Assembly (NCBI GenBank): GCA_910577175.1
Contig: CAJTLU010000012.1
Coordinates: 55,966 to 119,965 of the forward strand
Origin: an uncultured Lachnospiraceae bacterium
Lineage (GTDB): Bacteria; Bacillota; Clostridia; Lachnospirales; Lachnospiraceae
Length of the DNA stretch: 64,000 nucleotides
Direction: 5' to 3'
Shown: piece by piece, positions 7,526 to 16,650 of the stretch
Layout: the number at the start of each line of letters is the position of its first letter
Position numbering within the stretch: the stretch's first letter is position 1
Notes under the pieces: generated by a model
The model's database searches: none
Seen by the model: the letters and a program-made list of their open reading frames with translations, nothing else
What the model was told of the DNA's origin: nothing
Position numbers and translations under genes: made by a program

Positions 7526-7589
7526 TGTCGTACAGTTTTGCGGGAGGGTTCCGGTTTCGACAGATGCAGCCCGGATTTTGTGCTAGAAT
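7526..7589 (+). promoter_or_regulatory. Spo0A-activated sigma-A promoter of spoIIE
   Basis: A 0A box TTCGACA (reverse complement TGTCGAA) lies at 7556-7562, 21 bases before an extended -10 TGCTAGAAT (-10 hexamer 7584-7589), so it covers the -35 position. A second near-match, TGTCGTA, is at 7526-7532. Spo0A boxes overlapping the -35 region are the arrangement known for spoIIE and spoIIG. Confidence 0.7.
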
Positions 7590-7630
7590 CCTAGAAAAAG
7601 AGGACAAGCAGGAGGCTGGCGGAAAGTATT

Positions 7631-9265
7631 ATGTGGCGAAAAAGAACAGCAGGAAAATGGTTACGGTATCTTGGACTGGTCAGCGGTGCAACCGCATTTT
7701 GTGTCGGACTAATCGGCTGCTTGTGGAGAAGCTCCACAATAAAGTATATCTGGCTTGCGGTGTTGACGGCAGGCTTTGTTTTTCTGTTCATCTGGGCGGG
7801 AGAGCAGGCATTGTGGACACTTCTGCGTTCGGGCAGGGAGGAAATGGTGCGTGCCGATATCAGAAGCCATACGAAAAAGCGTCTGCTGGAGGCGGCAGCG
7901 TCGTTTGAGGTGCTTTCGGGTGTCTTTGACGGTACGGCGTCAGAGGAAGCAGAAGGCTTCCAGAGCTTTGCAGCAGCCCTGCCGGAGGTAGTCTGTGCAG
8001 ACTGCAGCCGATGTGAGAAGTGCTGGGGCGAGCATCTGGAGGAAAGCTGTGCAGCGGCATATGCCATGTATGAAGAGGCGATGGAGGGACGGGTGCCGAA
8101 GTATGCAGAGGTAGAATACCGTTTCGCAGGATGTCCGCGTGCTGCCAGGATTACAGAGGAATATGCCATGCTTCCGTTGAGGGAGCAGGCAGAGCAGATG
8201 GCGCGCCGGCGTGCCGAGGAGGGACGTGCCGCTATGGCGACGCAGCTTCGTGTTGTTTCGGATATGCTGAAGGAATATTCGGAGGAATTATATGAAACGA
8301 CGATGGGAGACGGACGGGTTGAGGAAGAACTGGCAGCAGAACTGCGCCGCATCGGGATTTTTGCAGAACAGATTGCGGTAATGAAACGGAAAGGGCGTGG
8401 TCTGCGGATACGGATGCAGGCATATTGCAAAAACGGACAGAGTATTCCGGTACGTCGTGCCGCACAGCGCATCGGGATGATGTTTGGCTGCCCGCTTGTA
8501 AGCGGCGGGGAATCAGAGCGTTTTTTTGGGGAAAAGGTCGGGGAATTTTCTTTTGAGGAGGAGCCGGGGTATCTTGTGCTGACCGGGGTGGCCAGAGCTG
8601 CAAAGCATGAGGAGGTGCTTTCCGGGGACAGCTTTTCCTTTCTTTATCCGGAGAGCGGGGAAACTGTGCTGCTTTTGTCGGATGGAATGGGGAGCGGCGA
8701 GCAGGCAAGCCGTGACAGCGAAGCGGTCATCGGACTGTTAGAGAAGCTTCTTTCAGCAGGCTTTGACGAAAAAACAGCGGTACGGTTGATTAATTCTGTT
8801 CTGCTGCTCCGGACGGAGGGAAAAAGCTATTCCACCGTAGATATCAGCGTCATTAACCCGTATGCGGGAACCTGTGAGTTTATCAAGCTCGGCGCGGCGG
8901 GAACCTTTATTAAGCGTGAAAACTGGATTGAAAGTGTGGCATCGGAAACGCTTCCGGTAGGAATGTTCGGAGAAGCGGATTATGATACAAAGGAAAAGAA
9001 GCTGTATGACGGTGATTATGTGATTATGATGAGCGACGGCGTATCAGAGGTACTCGGGGAGCACATAGAGGAGGTGTTGTTCCTGACCGGGAAGAAAAAG
9101 ACAGACCGGACGCCGCAGTGCGTGGCAGGCGAGGTATTAAAGGCGGCGCTCGAGCTCTGTGAATATAAGCCGAAGGACGACATGACCGTGCTGGTAGCCG
9201 AGCTGGTAAAAAAGCAGCTGCCATATTACCTGAATACTACAACAAGGCTTTCTGCGGATATCTGA
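7631..9265 (+). CDS. spoIIE: Stage II sporulation protein E, short form
   Basis: SpoIIE is the PP2C phosphatase that dephosphorylates SpoIIAA and so activates sigma-F in the forespore. Residues ~330-535 carry the PP2C-type domain: LLLSDGMGSGEQA, then SYSTVDISVINPYAG, GAAGTFIKR and MMSDGVSEVLGE, with the metal-binding aspartates in place. A Cys-rich motif CADCSRCEKCW near residue 120 matches the family's central region. Only two N-terminal hydrophobic segments are visible (~14-60), against about ten in the 827-residue Bacillus protein. The ORF is 544 residues. The AGGAGG is rather far (15 bases) from the ATG. Confidence 0.9.
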   Translation: MWRKRTAGKWLRYLGLVSGATAFCVGLIGCLWRSSTIKYIWLAVLTAGFVFLFIWAGEQALWTLLRSGREEMVRADIRSHTKKRLLEAAASFEVLSGVFDGTASEEAEGFQSFAAALPEVVCADCSRCEKCWGEHLEESCAAAYAMYEEAMEGRVPKYAEVEYRFAGCPRAARITEEYAMLPLREQAEQMARRRAEEGRAAMATQLRVVSDMLKEYSEELYETTMGDGRVEEELAAELRRIGIFAEQIAVMKRKGRGLRIRMQAYCKNGQSIPVRRAAQRIGMMFGCPLVSGGESERFFGEKVGEFSFEEEPGYLVLTGVARAAKHEEVLSGDSFSFLYPESGETVLLLSDGMGSGEQASRDSEAVIGLLEKLLSAGFDEKTAVRLINSVLLLRTEGKSYSTVDISVINPYAGTCEFIKLGAAGTFIKRENWIESVASETLPVGMFGEADYDTKEKKLYDGDYVIMMSDGVSEVLGEHIEEVLFLTGKKKTDRTPQCVAGEVLKAALELCEYKPKDDMTVLVAELVKKQLPYYLNTTTRLSADI

Positions 9266-9378
9266 ACGTAAAGCAGAATGCAAAAACCCGGGGACGAAAG
9301 GAGACTTGCCTTTTTTTGGCGAGTGGTGTAAAATAGACGAAGCAGGAAAAGAAAGGAAAAAAGTACCGGAGGAGCGGG

Positions 9379-10782
9379 ATGCAGGAAACGTTGACGAAGA
9401 AAGCAGAGCGGTTTATCAGGGAACAAAAGCTCATAGCAGAGGGAGAGCGTGTGTTGGCAGGACTTTCCGGCGGAGCGGATTCGGTATGTCTTGTTGCGGT
9501 TTTGTGTGAGCTTTCCGGGATACTTTCGTTTGAAGTCGGCGCATTTCATCTCAATCATGGAATCCGCGGGAGCGAGGCGGATGAGGATGAGGCATTTTCC
9601 AGGGCGCTTTGCGAAGGCTTCGGGATTCCTTTCTTTGCAGTACGGGAGGATGTGCCGCAGTATGCAAAAGAGCATCGTACCGGACTCGAGGAGGCAGGGC
9701 GCGAGCTCCGCTATCGCGCAGCAGGGCGGCTTGCGTCGGAGAAGGGATATGATAAAATTGCTCTGGCACACCAGCAGAATGATGTGGCAGAAACTTTTTT
9801 GTTTCATTTGTTCCGGGGAAGCTCTGTTCCAGGGCTTGCGTCTATACCGGCAAAGCGTGGGAATATCATACGGCCGCTTCTGCTTTGTGGCAGGGAGGAA
9901 ATCGAAGCCTATCTGGCAGAGAAGGGGCTGTCGTACCGCACGGATGCAACCAATCAGGAGACAGAGTATACAAGAAATAAAATCAGGCACTGTATTCTTT
10001 CCTATGCAAAAGGGCATATCAATGAGGGTGCAGTCAGGCATACTGCGGAGGCGGCAGCAGAGCTTAGTCTGCTGAAGGATTATCTGTTTTCAGAGGCAAA
10101 AGAGCTTTGCGCACAGGCAGCGGAGACGCCGGGGGAGTTCAGACTTCCGGTTGCGGTACTGGAAAAAAAGCACCGCGTTCTGCAGGAAGAGGTAATTCAT
10201 ATGCTGCTTGTAAGGGCAGCGGGAAGCGCAAGAGATATTACGCGGGCACATGTCCTGGCAGTAAGGGGGCTTTGCTTTTCACAGAGCGGGAAGCAGGTTT
10301 CACTGCCGCACGGGCTGACCGCGGGCCGGAGCTTCGCGGAGCTTTTTATAAAAAAGGCGGAGCCTGGCGGGATGGATGCCCCGGAAAAAGAATATCTGGT
10401 AGAGGTTCCCGGGGAGTATTCTGTCGGAGCTGCGGGGGAAACCATGGTTTTTTGCTGTTTTCCTTACAAAAAAAATACAGAAATTCCAAAAAATGAGTAT
10501 ACGAAATGGTTTGATTATGGTAAAATAAAGGGTGCGCTCCGTCTGCGTACGCGCAGAGAGGGCGACCGTATCGGAATGAAGCAGGGCAGTAAGTCGGTAA
10601 AGGCTCTGTTTACGGAAAAGAAAATAGCAAGGGAGGAACGCAGAAGGCTTCTGCTTTTAGCGGATGACGAACAGGTACTCTGGGTGCCTGGGCTGCGTTC
10701 CTGTGATAATTACCGGATAGATGAGACGACAAAAACAGTTTTGGAGGTACGAATGAACGGAGGAAAGGAAAATGAAGGATAA
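9379..10782 (+). CDS. tilS: tRNA(Ile)-lysidine synthetase
   Basis: A 467-residue protein with the N-type ATP pyrophosphatase loop LSGGADSVCL near residue 30, followed by HLNHGIRG and LAHQQNDVAETFLF, all TilS signatures. The C-terminal part (~370-460) has LRLRTRREGDRIGMK and ends with WVPGLRSCDNYRI, the TilS C-terminal domain. The enzyme converts C34 of the AUA-reading tRNA-Ile to lysidine, which is essential for decoding. RBS GGAGG precedes ATG; the end overlaps hpt by 11 bases, the usual tilS-hpt coupling. Confidence 0.95.
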   Translation: MQETLTKKAERFIREQKLIAEGERVLAGLSGGADSVCLVAVLCELSGILSFEVGAFHLNHGIRGSEADEDEAFSRALCEGFGIPFFAVREDVPQYAKEHRTGLEEAGRELRYRAAGRLASEKGYDKIALAHQQNDVAETFLFHLFRGSSVPGLASIPAKRGNIIRPLLLCGREEIEAYLAEKGLSYRTDATNQETEYTRNKIRHCILSYAKGHINEGAVRHTAEAAAELSLLKDYLFSEAKELCAQAAETPGEFRLPVAVLEKKHRVLQEEVIHMLLVRAAGSARDITRAHVLAVRGLCFSQSGKQVSLPHGLTAGRSFAELFIKKAEPGGMDAPEKEYLVEVPGEYSVGAAGETMVFCCFPYKKNTEIPKNEYTKWFDYGKIKGALRLRTRREGDRIGMKQGSKSVKALFTEKKIAREERRRLLLLADDEQVLWVPGLRSCDNYRIDETTKTVLEVRMNGGKENEG

Positions 10783-11293
10783 AGTGAAAGAGCTGATTCC
10801 GGAGGCGGAAATAACGAAGCGGATCCGTGAATTGGGAGAACAAATCAGCAAGGACTATGCGGGAAAAGAGCTTCATGTGATTTGTATACTAAAGGGCGGC
10901 GTATTTTTTATGTGCGAGCTGGTAAAGCATATTACCGTACCGGTGACGCATGATTTTATGTCGGTATCCAGCTACGGGGATGGGACGGTGAGCTCCGGCA
11001 GGATTAAAATCGTAAAAGATTTGGACGATTCCATTCAGGAGAAGGACGTTCTGATTGTAGAGGATATCGTTGATTCGGGACGCACGCTCCACCATCTTTT
11101 GCAACTGCTCCGGGCAAGGAACCCGAAAAGCATCCGGCTCTGTACGCTTTTGGATAAGCCGGACCGCCGGGAGGTGGAAATCCCGGTGGACTATACCGGC
11201 TTTTCCATACCTGATTTGTTTGTGGTAGGATACGGACTGGACTATGCGCAGCACTACCGCAATCTGCCGTATGTCGGCGTAGTGGAGGCGTAG
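10772..11293 (+). CDS. hpt: Hypoxanthine phosphoribosyltransferase
   Basis: A 173-residue type I phosphoribosyltransferase. The PRPP loop VLIVEDIVDSGRTL (about residues 90-103) and LKGGVFFMCELVKH are diagnostic, as is the DFMSVSSYG flexible loop. It salvages hypoxanthine and guanine into IMP and GMP. Its AUG lies inside the end of tilS, and ftsH follows after 45 bases, the conserved tilS-hpt-ftsH order. Confidence 0.95.
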   Translation: MKDKVKELIPEAEITKRIRELGEQISKDYAGKELHVICILKGGVFFMCELVKHITVPVTHDFMSVSSYGDGTVSSGRIKIVKDLDDSIQEKDVLIVEDIVDSGRTLHHLLQLLRARNPKSIRLCTLLDKPDRREVEIPVDYTGFSIPDLFVVGYGLDYAQHYRNLPYVGVVEA

Positions 11294-11338
11294 CCGCCTG
11301 CAAAAAAGTATTATGAAACAGAAAGAGAGGATTTCGTT

Positions 11339-13144
11339 TTGAAAAAATCCATGAGAGGTTTTGGTTTTTATATTGTCAGCATACTTCTGATTATTCTGCT
11401 TGCTACCTATGTATCGGAAATACTGCAGAACAACAGTGAGAAGTACGGGTTAAAGAACTATTATGAGGATTTGGATTCCGGGAAGATTGCAGGAGTCTCT
11501 CTCTATCCGAACGAGGAAACACCGACAGGAAAGGCGCGTGTCGTATTATCCGACGGCAGCGTAAAGACGTTTTATGTAACGGATGTTGCGGTAATCGAGC
11601 AGGCGGCGTTAGGTAATGGCATTGAAGTTTATGTCAATGAGGTAACAAAGCCGAACTGGTTTTTAACCGGAGTACTGCCATATCTTCTGGGCTTCGGCGT
11701 TATTTTCCTGATGTTTTCGTTTTTTACGAACCAGTCGTCGGGCGGCGGCAGCAATAAAATGATGAATTTCGGAAAAAGCCGTGCACGGATGACGTTAAAT
11801 GGGAATACTACATTTAAGGATGTAGCAGGTCTGATTGAGGAGAAGGAGGAGCTTCGCGAAATCGTCGATTTCCTTTCCGACCCGGGAAAGTTTACAAAGG
11901 TCGGTGCGCGGATTCCGAAGGGGGTTTTGCTAGAGGGACCTCCGGGAACCGGTAAAACGCTTCTTGCAAAGGCGGTTGCCGGAGAGGCGCAGGTGCCGTT
12001 TTTCTCCATTTCCGGTTCGGACTTTGTGGAAATGTTCGTCGGTGTTGGTGCGTCCCGTGTACGTGATTTGTTCGGGGAGGCAAAGAAGAACGCCCCTTGT
12101 ATTATTTTTATCGATGAGATTGACGCGGTGGCAAGAAGGCGAGGCACCGGTATGGGCGGCGGACATGATGAGCGGGAGCAGACCTTAAACCAGATGCTTG
12201 TAGAGATGGACGGCTTTGGTGTAAACGAGGGAATTATCGTGATGGCAGCGACAAACCGGGTGGATATTCTGGACCCTGCAATTTTGCGTCCGGGACGTTT
12301 TGACAGAAAGGTACTGGTCGGCAGGCCGGATGTACGCGGCAGAGAAGAAATTTTAAAGGTACACGCCAAAGGAAAGCCGTTAGCAGAGGATGTCAATCTG
12401 ACGCAGCTTGCGCAGACTACGGCAGGACTGACCGGCGCGGACCTGGAGAACCTTCTGAATGAGGCTGCAATTTCCGCAGCAAAGGACGGCAGAAGCTTTA
12501 TTGTAGAAGAAGATGTAAAGAAGTCCTTTATTAAGGTAGGAATTGGTACGGAGAAAAAGAGCCGTATTATTTCCGAGAAGGAGAAGAAAATTACGGCGTA
12601 CCATGAGGCGGGACATGCGATTTTGTTCCATGTACTGCCGGATGTGGGTCCTGTGTATGCAGTGTCTGTGATTCCGACCGGAAACGGCGCAGCGGGTTAT
12701 ACGATGCCGCTCCCGGAGCGGGATGAAATGTTCCTGACAAAGGGCAGGATGCGTCAGGATATTATTGTAAGCCTCGGAGGACGAATTGCCGAAGAGCTGA
12801 TTTTTGATGATATTACTACGGGGGCTTCCCAGGATATTAAGCATGCAACCGCAGTTGCCAGAAGTATGGTAACCCGTTACGGCTTTTCGGGCGAAATCGG
12901 TATGGTAAATTACGAAACCGATGACGGAGAAGTATTTATCGGCCGGGATTTGGCGCATACCCGCTCCTATAGTGAGAATGTAGCCAATTCGATTGATGCG
13001 GAGGTCCGCCGTATTATTGATGAATGTTATGCGGAGGCCAAAAGGCTTCTGACGGAATATGGAAACGTATTGCATTCCTGTGCGGCGCTTCTGATTGAAA
13101 AGGAACGTATCAACAGGGAGGAATTTGAGGCATTATTTGTGTAA
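11339..13144 (+). CDS. ftsH: ATP-dependent zinc metalloprotease FtsH
   Basis: A 601-residue membrane AAA protease with a TTG start chosen because GAGAGG sits 8 bases before it. Two N-terminal membrane segments (~7-27 and ~108-126) flank an extracytoplasmic domain. Walker A GPPGTGKT is at residues 200-207, Walker B is IIFIDEID, and the second region of homology reads TNRVDILDPAILRPGRFDR. The zinc site HEAGH is at 422-426. It degrades unneeded or damaged membrane and regulatory proteins. The coiled C-terminus is short compared with E. coli. Confidence 0.96.
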   Translation: MKKSMRGFGFYIVSILLIILLATYVSEILQNNSEKYGLKNYYEDLDSGKIAGVSLYPNEETPTGKARVVLSDGSVKTFYVTDVAVIEQAALGNGIEVYVNEVTKPNWFLTGVLPYLLGFGVIFLMFSFFTNQSSGGGSNKMMNFGKSRARMTLNGNTTFKDVAGLIEEKEELREIVDFLSDPGKFTKVGARIPKGVLLEGPPGTGKTLLAKAVAGEAQVPFFSISGSDFVEMFVGVGASRVRDLFGEAKKNAPCIIFIDEIDAVARRRGTGMGGGHDEREQTLNQMLVEMDGFGVNEGIIVMAATNRVDILDPAILRPGRFDRKVLVGRPDVRGREEILKVHAKGKPLAEDVNLTQLAQTTAGLTGADLENLLNEAAISAAKDGRSFIVEEDVKKSFIKVGIGTEKKSRIISEKEKKITAYHEAGHAILFHVLPDVGPVYAVSVIPTGNGAAGYTMPLPERDEMFLTKGRMRQDIIVSLGGRIAEELIFDDITTGASQDIKHATAVARSMVTRYGFSGEIGMVNYETDDGEVFIGRDLAHTRSYSENVANSIDAEVRRIIDECYAEAKRLLTEYGNVLHSCAALLIEKERINREEFEALFV

Positions 13145-13361
13145 GTCAAAAATAAAAGCGGTTTAACGGGCTTTTTTGGACAGTTTTATGTAACTTATGG
13201 GAATAAGAACAGGGTCATACAGCAAATACTACAAAAAAAGCTTTTAAAAGGGGAAATGTTTGTGCACACTTCCGGCAGATATGGTGCTATAATAACACTC
13301 GTAAACCCCAATACATTATATAGTTTTTGCTACACCCCATAAGTAACAAAATACCTTCTCC

Positions 13362-13394
13362 GAAGAGCCCGGTGACAACGTCATCGGGCTCTTC
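13362..13394. terminator. 14-bp stem-loop between ftsH and the glycosidase
   Basis: GAAGAGCCCGGTGA (13362-13375) pairs with TCATCGGGCTCTTC (13381-13394) around loop CAACG, with one G-T pair. There is no T-run, so it may be an mRNA leader hairpin or attenuator of the glycosidase gene rather than a simple terminator. A TATAAT at 13288-13293 upstream could start a leader RNA containing it. Confidence 0.45.
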
Positions 13395-13428
13395 ACCTTA
13401 TCATAGTTTAAGATTAAGAGAGGAAGTT

Positions 13429-15471
13429 ATGGACAAGGAGATAAGAGCATTATTCGCAGACGGTACAAGTGAATATAGAATCCCGGCAGAACCTGCGGCG
13501 GGAGATACCGTAAAGCTCCGGTTCCGGGCGGAAAAGGACAGTATAAAGGAAGTGTTTGTTTGTATCGGCGGCGAGCGGGTAGAATTATCCCGGGAGACGA
13601 CAAAGGGCCGGTTTGTTTATTATGCTGCGGAATATACCTTAGGAAAAGAGCCGGTGCTGTATTATTTTGAAGTCCGGCTGGGCGAAGAGACCTGGTATTA
13701 TGACCGGAGAGGCGTGGTGCGGGAATGGAAAGAGGAATATGCGTTCCGTATAACCCCGGGCTTTTTTGTGCCGGACTGGGCAAAGGGCGCGGTAATGTAC
13801 CAGATATTTACCGACCGGTTCTGTAACGGGACGGCATCAAATGACGTAAAAGACAGGGAATACTGCTATATTGAAAAGCCGGTATGCGCCGTCGCAGAGT
13901 GGAGCAGACCTCCGCAATCGATGGATGTCAGGGATTTTTATGGCGGCGACCTGCAGGGGGTCTGGAAGAAATTAGACTATCTGCAGGAACTTGGCGTGGA
14001 GGTAATCTATTTTAACCCGCTGTTTGTTTCACCGTCGAATCATAAATATGACAGTCAGGATTACGACTATATTGACCCGCATTATGCGATTCTTCTGTAT
14101 GACGGGGGGAACTGTCTTCCGGAAGGGGAGATGGACAATTCCCGTGCTACAAAGTATATCAGCCGCGTCAGTGCAAGGGAGAATTTAGATGCCAGCAATG
14201 CGTATTTTGCGTCGTTGGTGGAGGAAATCCACCGCCGGGGAATGCGTGTGATTCTGGACGGCGTATTCAACCATTGCGGCTCGTTTCATAAATGGCTTGA
14301 CAGGGAGCGGATATATGAGAGTGCGCCGGGCTATGCAAAGGGGGCTTATGTGTCAAAGCACAGTCCTTACCGTGATTTCTTTGAATTTACTAACGAGGCA
14401 TGGCCGTATAATCCAAACTATTCCGGCTGGTGGGGGCATGACACGCTTCCGAAGCTGAATTATGAAGCGTCGGAGGAGCTTTGCAATTATATTCTTGGGA
14501 TAGCCAAAAAGTGGATTGCGCCGCCGTATTGTGTGGATGGATGGCGGTTAGATGTGGCGGCAGATCTCGGGCATTCCGAGAAGTTCAATCATTTATTCTG
14601 GAAGCGGTTCCGGCAGAGCGTAAAGGAGGAAAATCCGGAGGCACTGATTCTTGCCGAGCATTACGGAAGCGCCAGGGCATGGCTGGACGGAAGCGAATGG
14701 GATTCCGTTATGAATTACGATGCTTTTATGGAACCGCTGACGTGGTTTTTTACGGGAATGGAGAAGCACAGTGATGAATACCGCGGAGACCTGGTTGGGA
14801 ATGCAGGGGCGTTTGCCGATGCCATGACATACCATATGGCACAGTTTCAGACGAATTCGCTGCAGGCGGCAATGAACGAGCTGTCGAACCATGACCATTC
14901 CCGGTTCCTGACGAGGACAAACGGAAAGGTGGGGCGGCTGGACAGCCTCGGCTCTGCGGCAGCATCTGCAGGCGTGCGGCGTTCGCTGTTTATGGCAGCA
15001 GTTGCGGTCCAGATGACGTGGGTCGGCTCGCCGACGGTATATTACGGAGATGAAGCCGGTGTTTGCGGATTTACAGACCCGGACAACCGCCGCACCTACC
15101 CGTGGGGGCATGAGGACAAGGAACTGATTCGCCTGCACCGGGAGCTGATACGGATTCATCGTTCCTATCCGGCGCTGCGGAAGGGTTCGCTAAAGATGCT
15201 GCATCTGGAACAGGATGTGATTTCTTACGGCCGATTTGATGCACAGGATAGCATTATTGTAGCTGTCAACCGCGGAGAACAGGAAAGATGGTTTGAAATA
15301 CCGGTCTGGGAGACCGGTATCCCGGAAGACGGATTTGTTGTGTCGCTGTGTACTACGGGAAGGGACGGCTTTACATGTGAGGCAGTGATTACCCAGGTAA
15401 GGGACGGTATGCTTGCAGCGGCGCTGCCGCCGGAAAGCTCGTTCGTCTGGAAAAATCTGCTGCCGCTCTAG
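13429..15471 (+). CDS. GH13 neopullulanase/cyclomaltodextrinase-like glycosidase
   Basis: A 680-residue alpha-amylase-family enzyme. An N-terminal ~115-residue beta domain of the CBM34/neopullulanase type precedes the catalytic barrel, which opens with GAVMYQIFTDRFCNG. Motifs seen: VILDGVFNHCG (region I), GWRLDVAAD with nucleophile Asp375, LAEHYG with acid/base Glu410, and SNHDHSRFL with Asp489. It probably hydrolyses maltodextrins or cyclodextrins in the cytoplasm (no signal peptide). The ATG at 13429 follows GAGAGGAAG; the longer in-frame start upstream covers the hairpin and is unlikely. Exact specificity cannot be fixed from sequence. Confidence 0.9.
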   Translation: MDKEIRALFADGTSEYRIPAEPAAGDTVKLRFRAEKDSIKEVFVCIGGERVELSRETTKGRFVYYAAEYTLGKEPVLYYFEVRLGEETWYYDRRGVVREWKEEYAFRITPGFFVPDWAKGAVMYQIFTDRFCNGTASNDVKDREYCYIEKPVCAVAEWSRPPQSMDVRDFYGGDLQGVWKKLDYLQELGVEVIYFNPLFVSPSNHKYDSQDYDYIDPHYAILLYDGGNCLPEGEMDNSRATKYISRVSARENLDASNAYFASLVEEIHRRGMRVILDGVFNHCGSFHKWLDRERIYESAPGYAKGAYVSKHSPYRDFFEFTNEAWPYNPNYSGWWGHDTLPKLNYEASEELCNYILGIAKKWIAPPYCVDGWRLDVAADLGHSEKFNHLFWKRFRQSVKEENPEALILAEHYGSARAWLDGSEWDSVMNYDAFMEPLTWFFTGMEKHSDEYRGDLVGNAGAFADAMTYHMAQFQTNSLQAAMNELSNHDHSRFLTRTNGKVGRLDSLGSAAASAGVRRSLFMAAVAVQMTWVGSPTVYYGDEAGVCGFTDPDNRRTYPWGHEDKELIRLHRELIRIHRSYPALRKGSLKMLHLEQDVISYGRFDAQDSIIVAVNRGEQERWFEIPVWETGIPEDGFVVSLCTTGRDGFTCEAVITQVRDGMLAAALPPESSFVWKNLLPL

Positions 15472-15544
15472 GGGTTTTGAAAGGTGCGTGTATCCTGTGA
15501 AATAAAGAGTCTGCTCGCGCGAATGCGCCTTCTGCAGAGAAAAA

Positions 15545-15577
15545 CAGAGCGTTCTGACAGGAAATCAGAACGCTCTG
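15545..15577 (-). terminator. Terminator of the small membrane protein gene
   Basis: A perfect 13-bp stem: CAGAGCGTTCTGA (15545-15557) with TCAGAACGCTCTG (15565-15577). On the minus strand it is followed by TTTTTC, so it serves the leftward gene; it may also stop transcripts from the glycosidase. Confidence 0.75.
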
Positions 15578-15594
15578 CGATGTACAGGGTGGAG

Positions 15595-15822
15595 CTATTT
15601 TGCATTATTCTTTAAAAATCCGAGGATAGAAAGAATGATGCCAATCAGGCAAAGGATACCGACCAGGGAAGTGACGATACCAAGTACCCACCCGATGACA
15701 GGAACTCCGGCAAGCAGGCCGGTGATAACACCTAAAACAGCCGGGACAAGGACAAAAATTACAATAGAAATAACTAAATCCTTCACTGTTTTTACAGAGT
15801 TAAATTTGTCCAGGATATTCAT
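15595..15822 (-). CDS. Small two-helix membrane protein
   Basis: A 75-residue protein with an exceptionally good RBS (AAAGGAGG). After a basic N-terminus (NILDKFNSVKTVKDL) two hydrophobic helices follow, LVISIVIFVLVPAVLGVITGLLAG and a second one rich in Gly/Ile/Leu, ending KNNAK. The family is not recognised by name; similar small membrane proteins are common in clostridia. It stands alone, facing its neighbours, with its own terminator. Function unknown. Confidence 0.65.
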   Translation of the reverse strand: MNILDKFNSVKTVKDLVISIVIFVLVPAVLGVITGLLAGVPVIGWVLGIVTSLVGILCLIGIILSILGFLKNNAK

Positions 15823-15949
15823 TTTTAAAAGCCTCCTTTAATAGTATTACCCATATTATAGCAGATTAGGGAGAAAAAGGGAAGCGTATTCTGAAATTTC
15901 TTGCCGAAACTGGCAAACAGAGGAAGGAAAAGACGGGAAAGGAACGGTC

Positions 15950-16648
15950 ATGGCAGAAAAAAAACCAAAGAAGAGAACAACAGAAAAGCAGTGCAGGGAA
16001 CAGAAGCAGGCATATGCAAAACGTGTTTTGGAGCTTTTGGACCAGGAATATACGACGGAGTACCGGTGCTATCTGAACCACGAAAACGCGTGGCAGCTCT
16101 TGTTTGCTACAATTTTAAGCGCCCAATGCACCGATGCACGGGTGAATCTGGTGACAGCGGAGCTATTCCAAAAATATGACAGCATAGAAGCATTTGCAAA
16201 GGCGGATTTGAAAGAACTGGAGGAGGATATCCGTCCTACCGGCTTTTTTCATAATAAGGCGAAAAACCTGATTGGCTGTGCCAGAATGCTGTCAGAGGAG
16301 TATGGCGGCGAGGTGCCGGATTCCCTGGAGGCGCTGATAAAGCTGCCGGGCGTAGGGCGGAAAACCGCCAATGTCATCCGCGGTAATATTTATCATCAGC
16401 CGAGTATTGTAGTGGACACGCATGTAAAACGGATTTCGCGCAAGCTTAAATTTACGGAAAGCGATGACCCGGTAAAGATAGAGTTTGAGCTTATGGAGCT
16501 CTTGCCGGAGGATCACTGGATTTTATATAACATTCATATTATACGGCTGGGACGTACCATTTGTACGGCGCGTTCCCCGAAGTGTGCAGAGTGCTTTTTG
16601 CGGAAGGAGTGTCCTTCCTGTCCGACGGAGAAAAAGAAAGGAAACTGA
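15950..16648 (+). CDS. nth: Endonuclease III
   Basis: A 232-residue DNA glycosylase/AP lyase for oxidised pyrimidines. It shows the helix-hairpin-helix LPGVGRKTANVI, the catalytic Asp in VDTHVKRISRKL, the LLFATILSAQCTDARVN segment carrying the substrate-site Gln, and four cysteines for the 4Fe-4S cluster at the C-terminus (CTARSPKCAECFLRKEC). The N-terminus has a Lys-rich extension of ~20 residues. The stop is followed two bases later by the exonuclease start, so the two are co-transcribed. RBS is weak (GGAAAGGAACGGTC). Confidence 0.94.
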   Translation: MAEKKPKKRTTEKQCREQKQAYAKRVLELLDQEYTTEYRCYLNHENAWQLLFATILSAQCTDARVNLVTAELFQKYDSIEAFAKADLKELEEDIRPTGFFHNKAKNLIGCARMLSEEYGGEVPDSLEALIKLPGVGRKTANVIRGNIYHQPSIVVDTHVKRISRKLKFTESDDPVKIEFELMELLPEDHWILYNIHIIRLGRTICTARSPKCAECFLRKECPSCPTEKKKGN

Positions 16649-16650
16649 CG

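Noticed and set aside
7591..8472. A 293-codon minus-strand frame over spoIIE
   Set aside because: Antisense of spoIIE with a Ser/Arg/Ala-rich composition and no domain.
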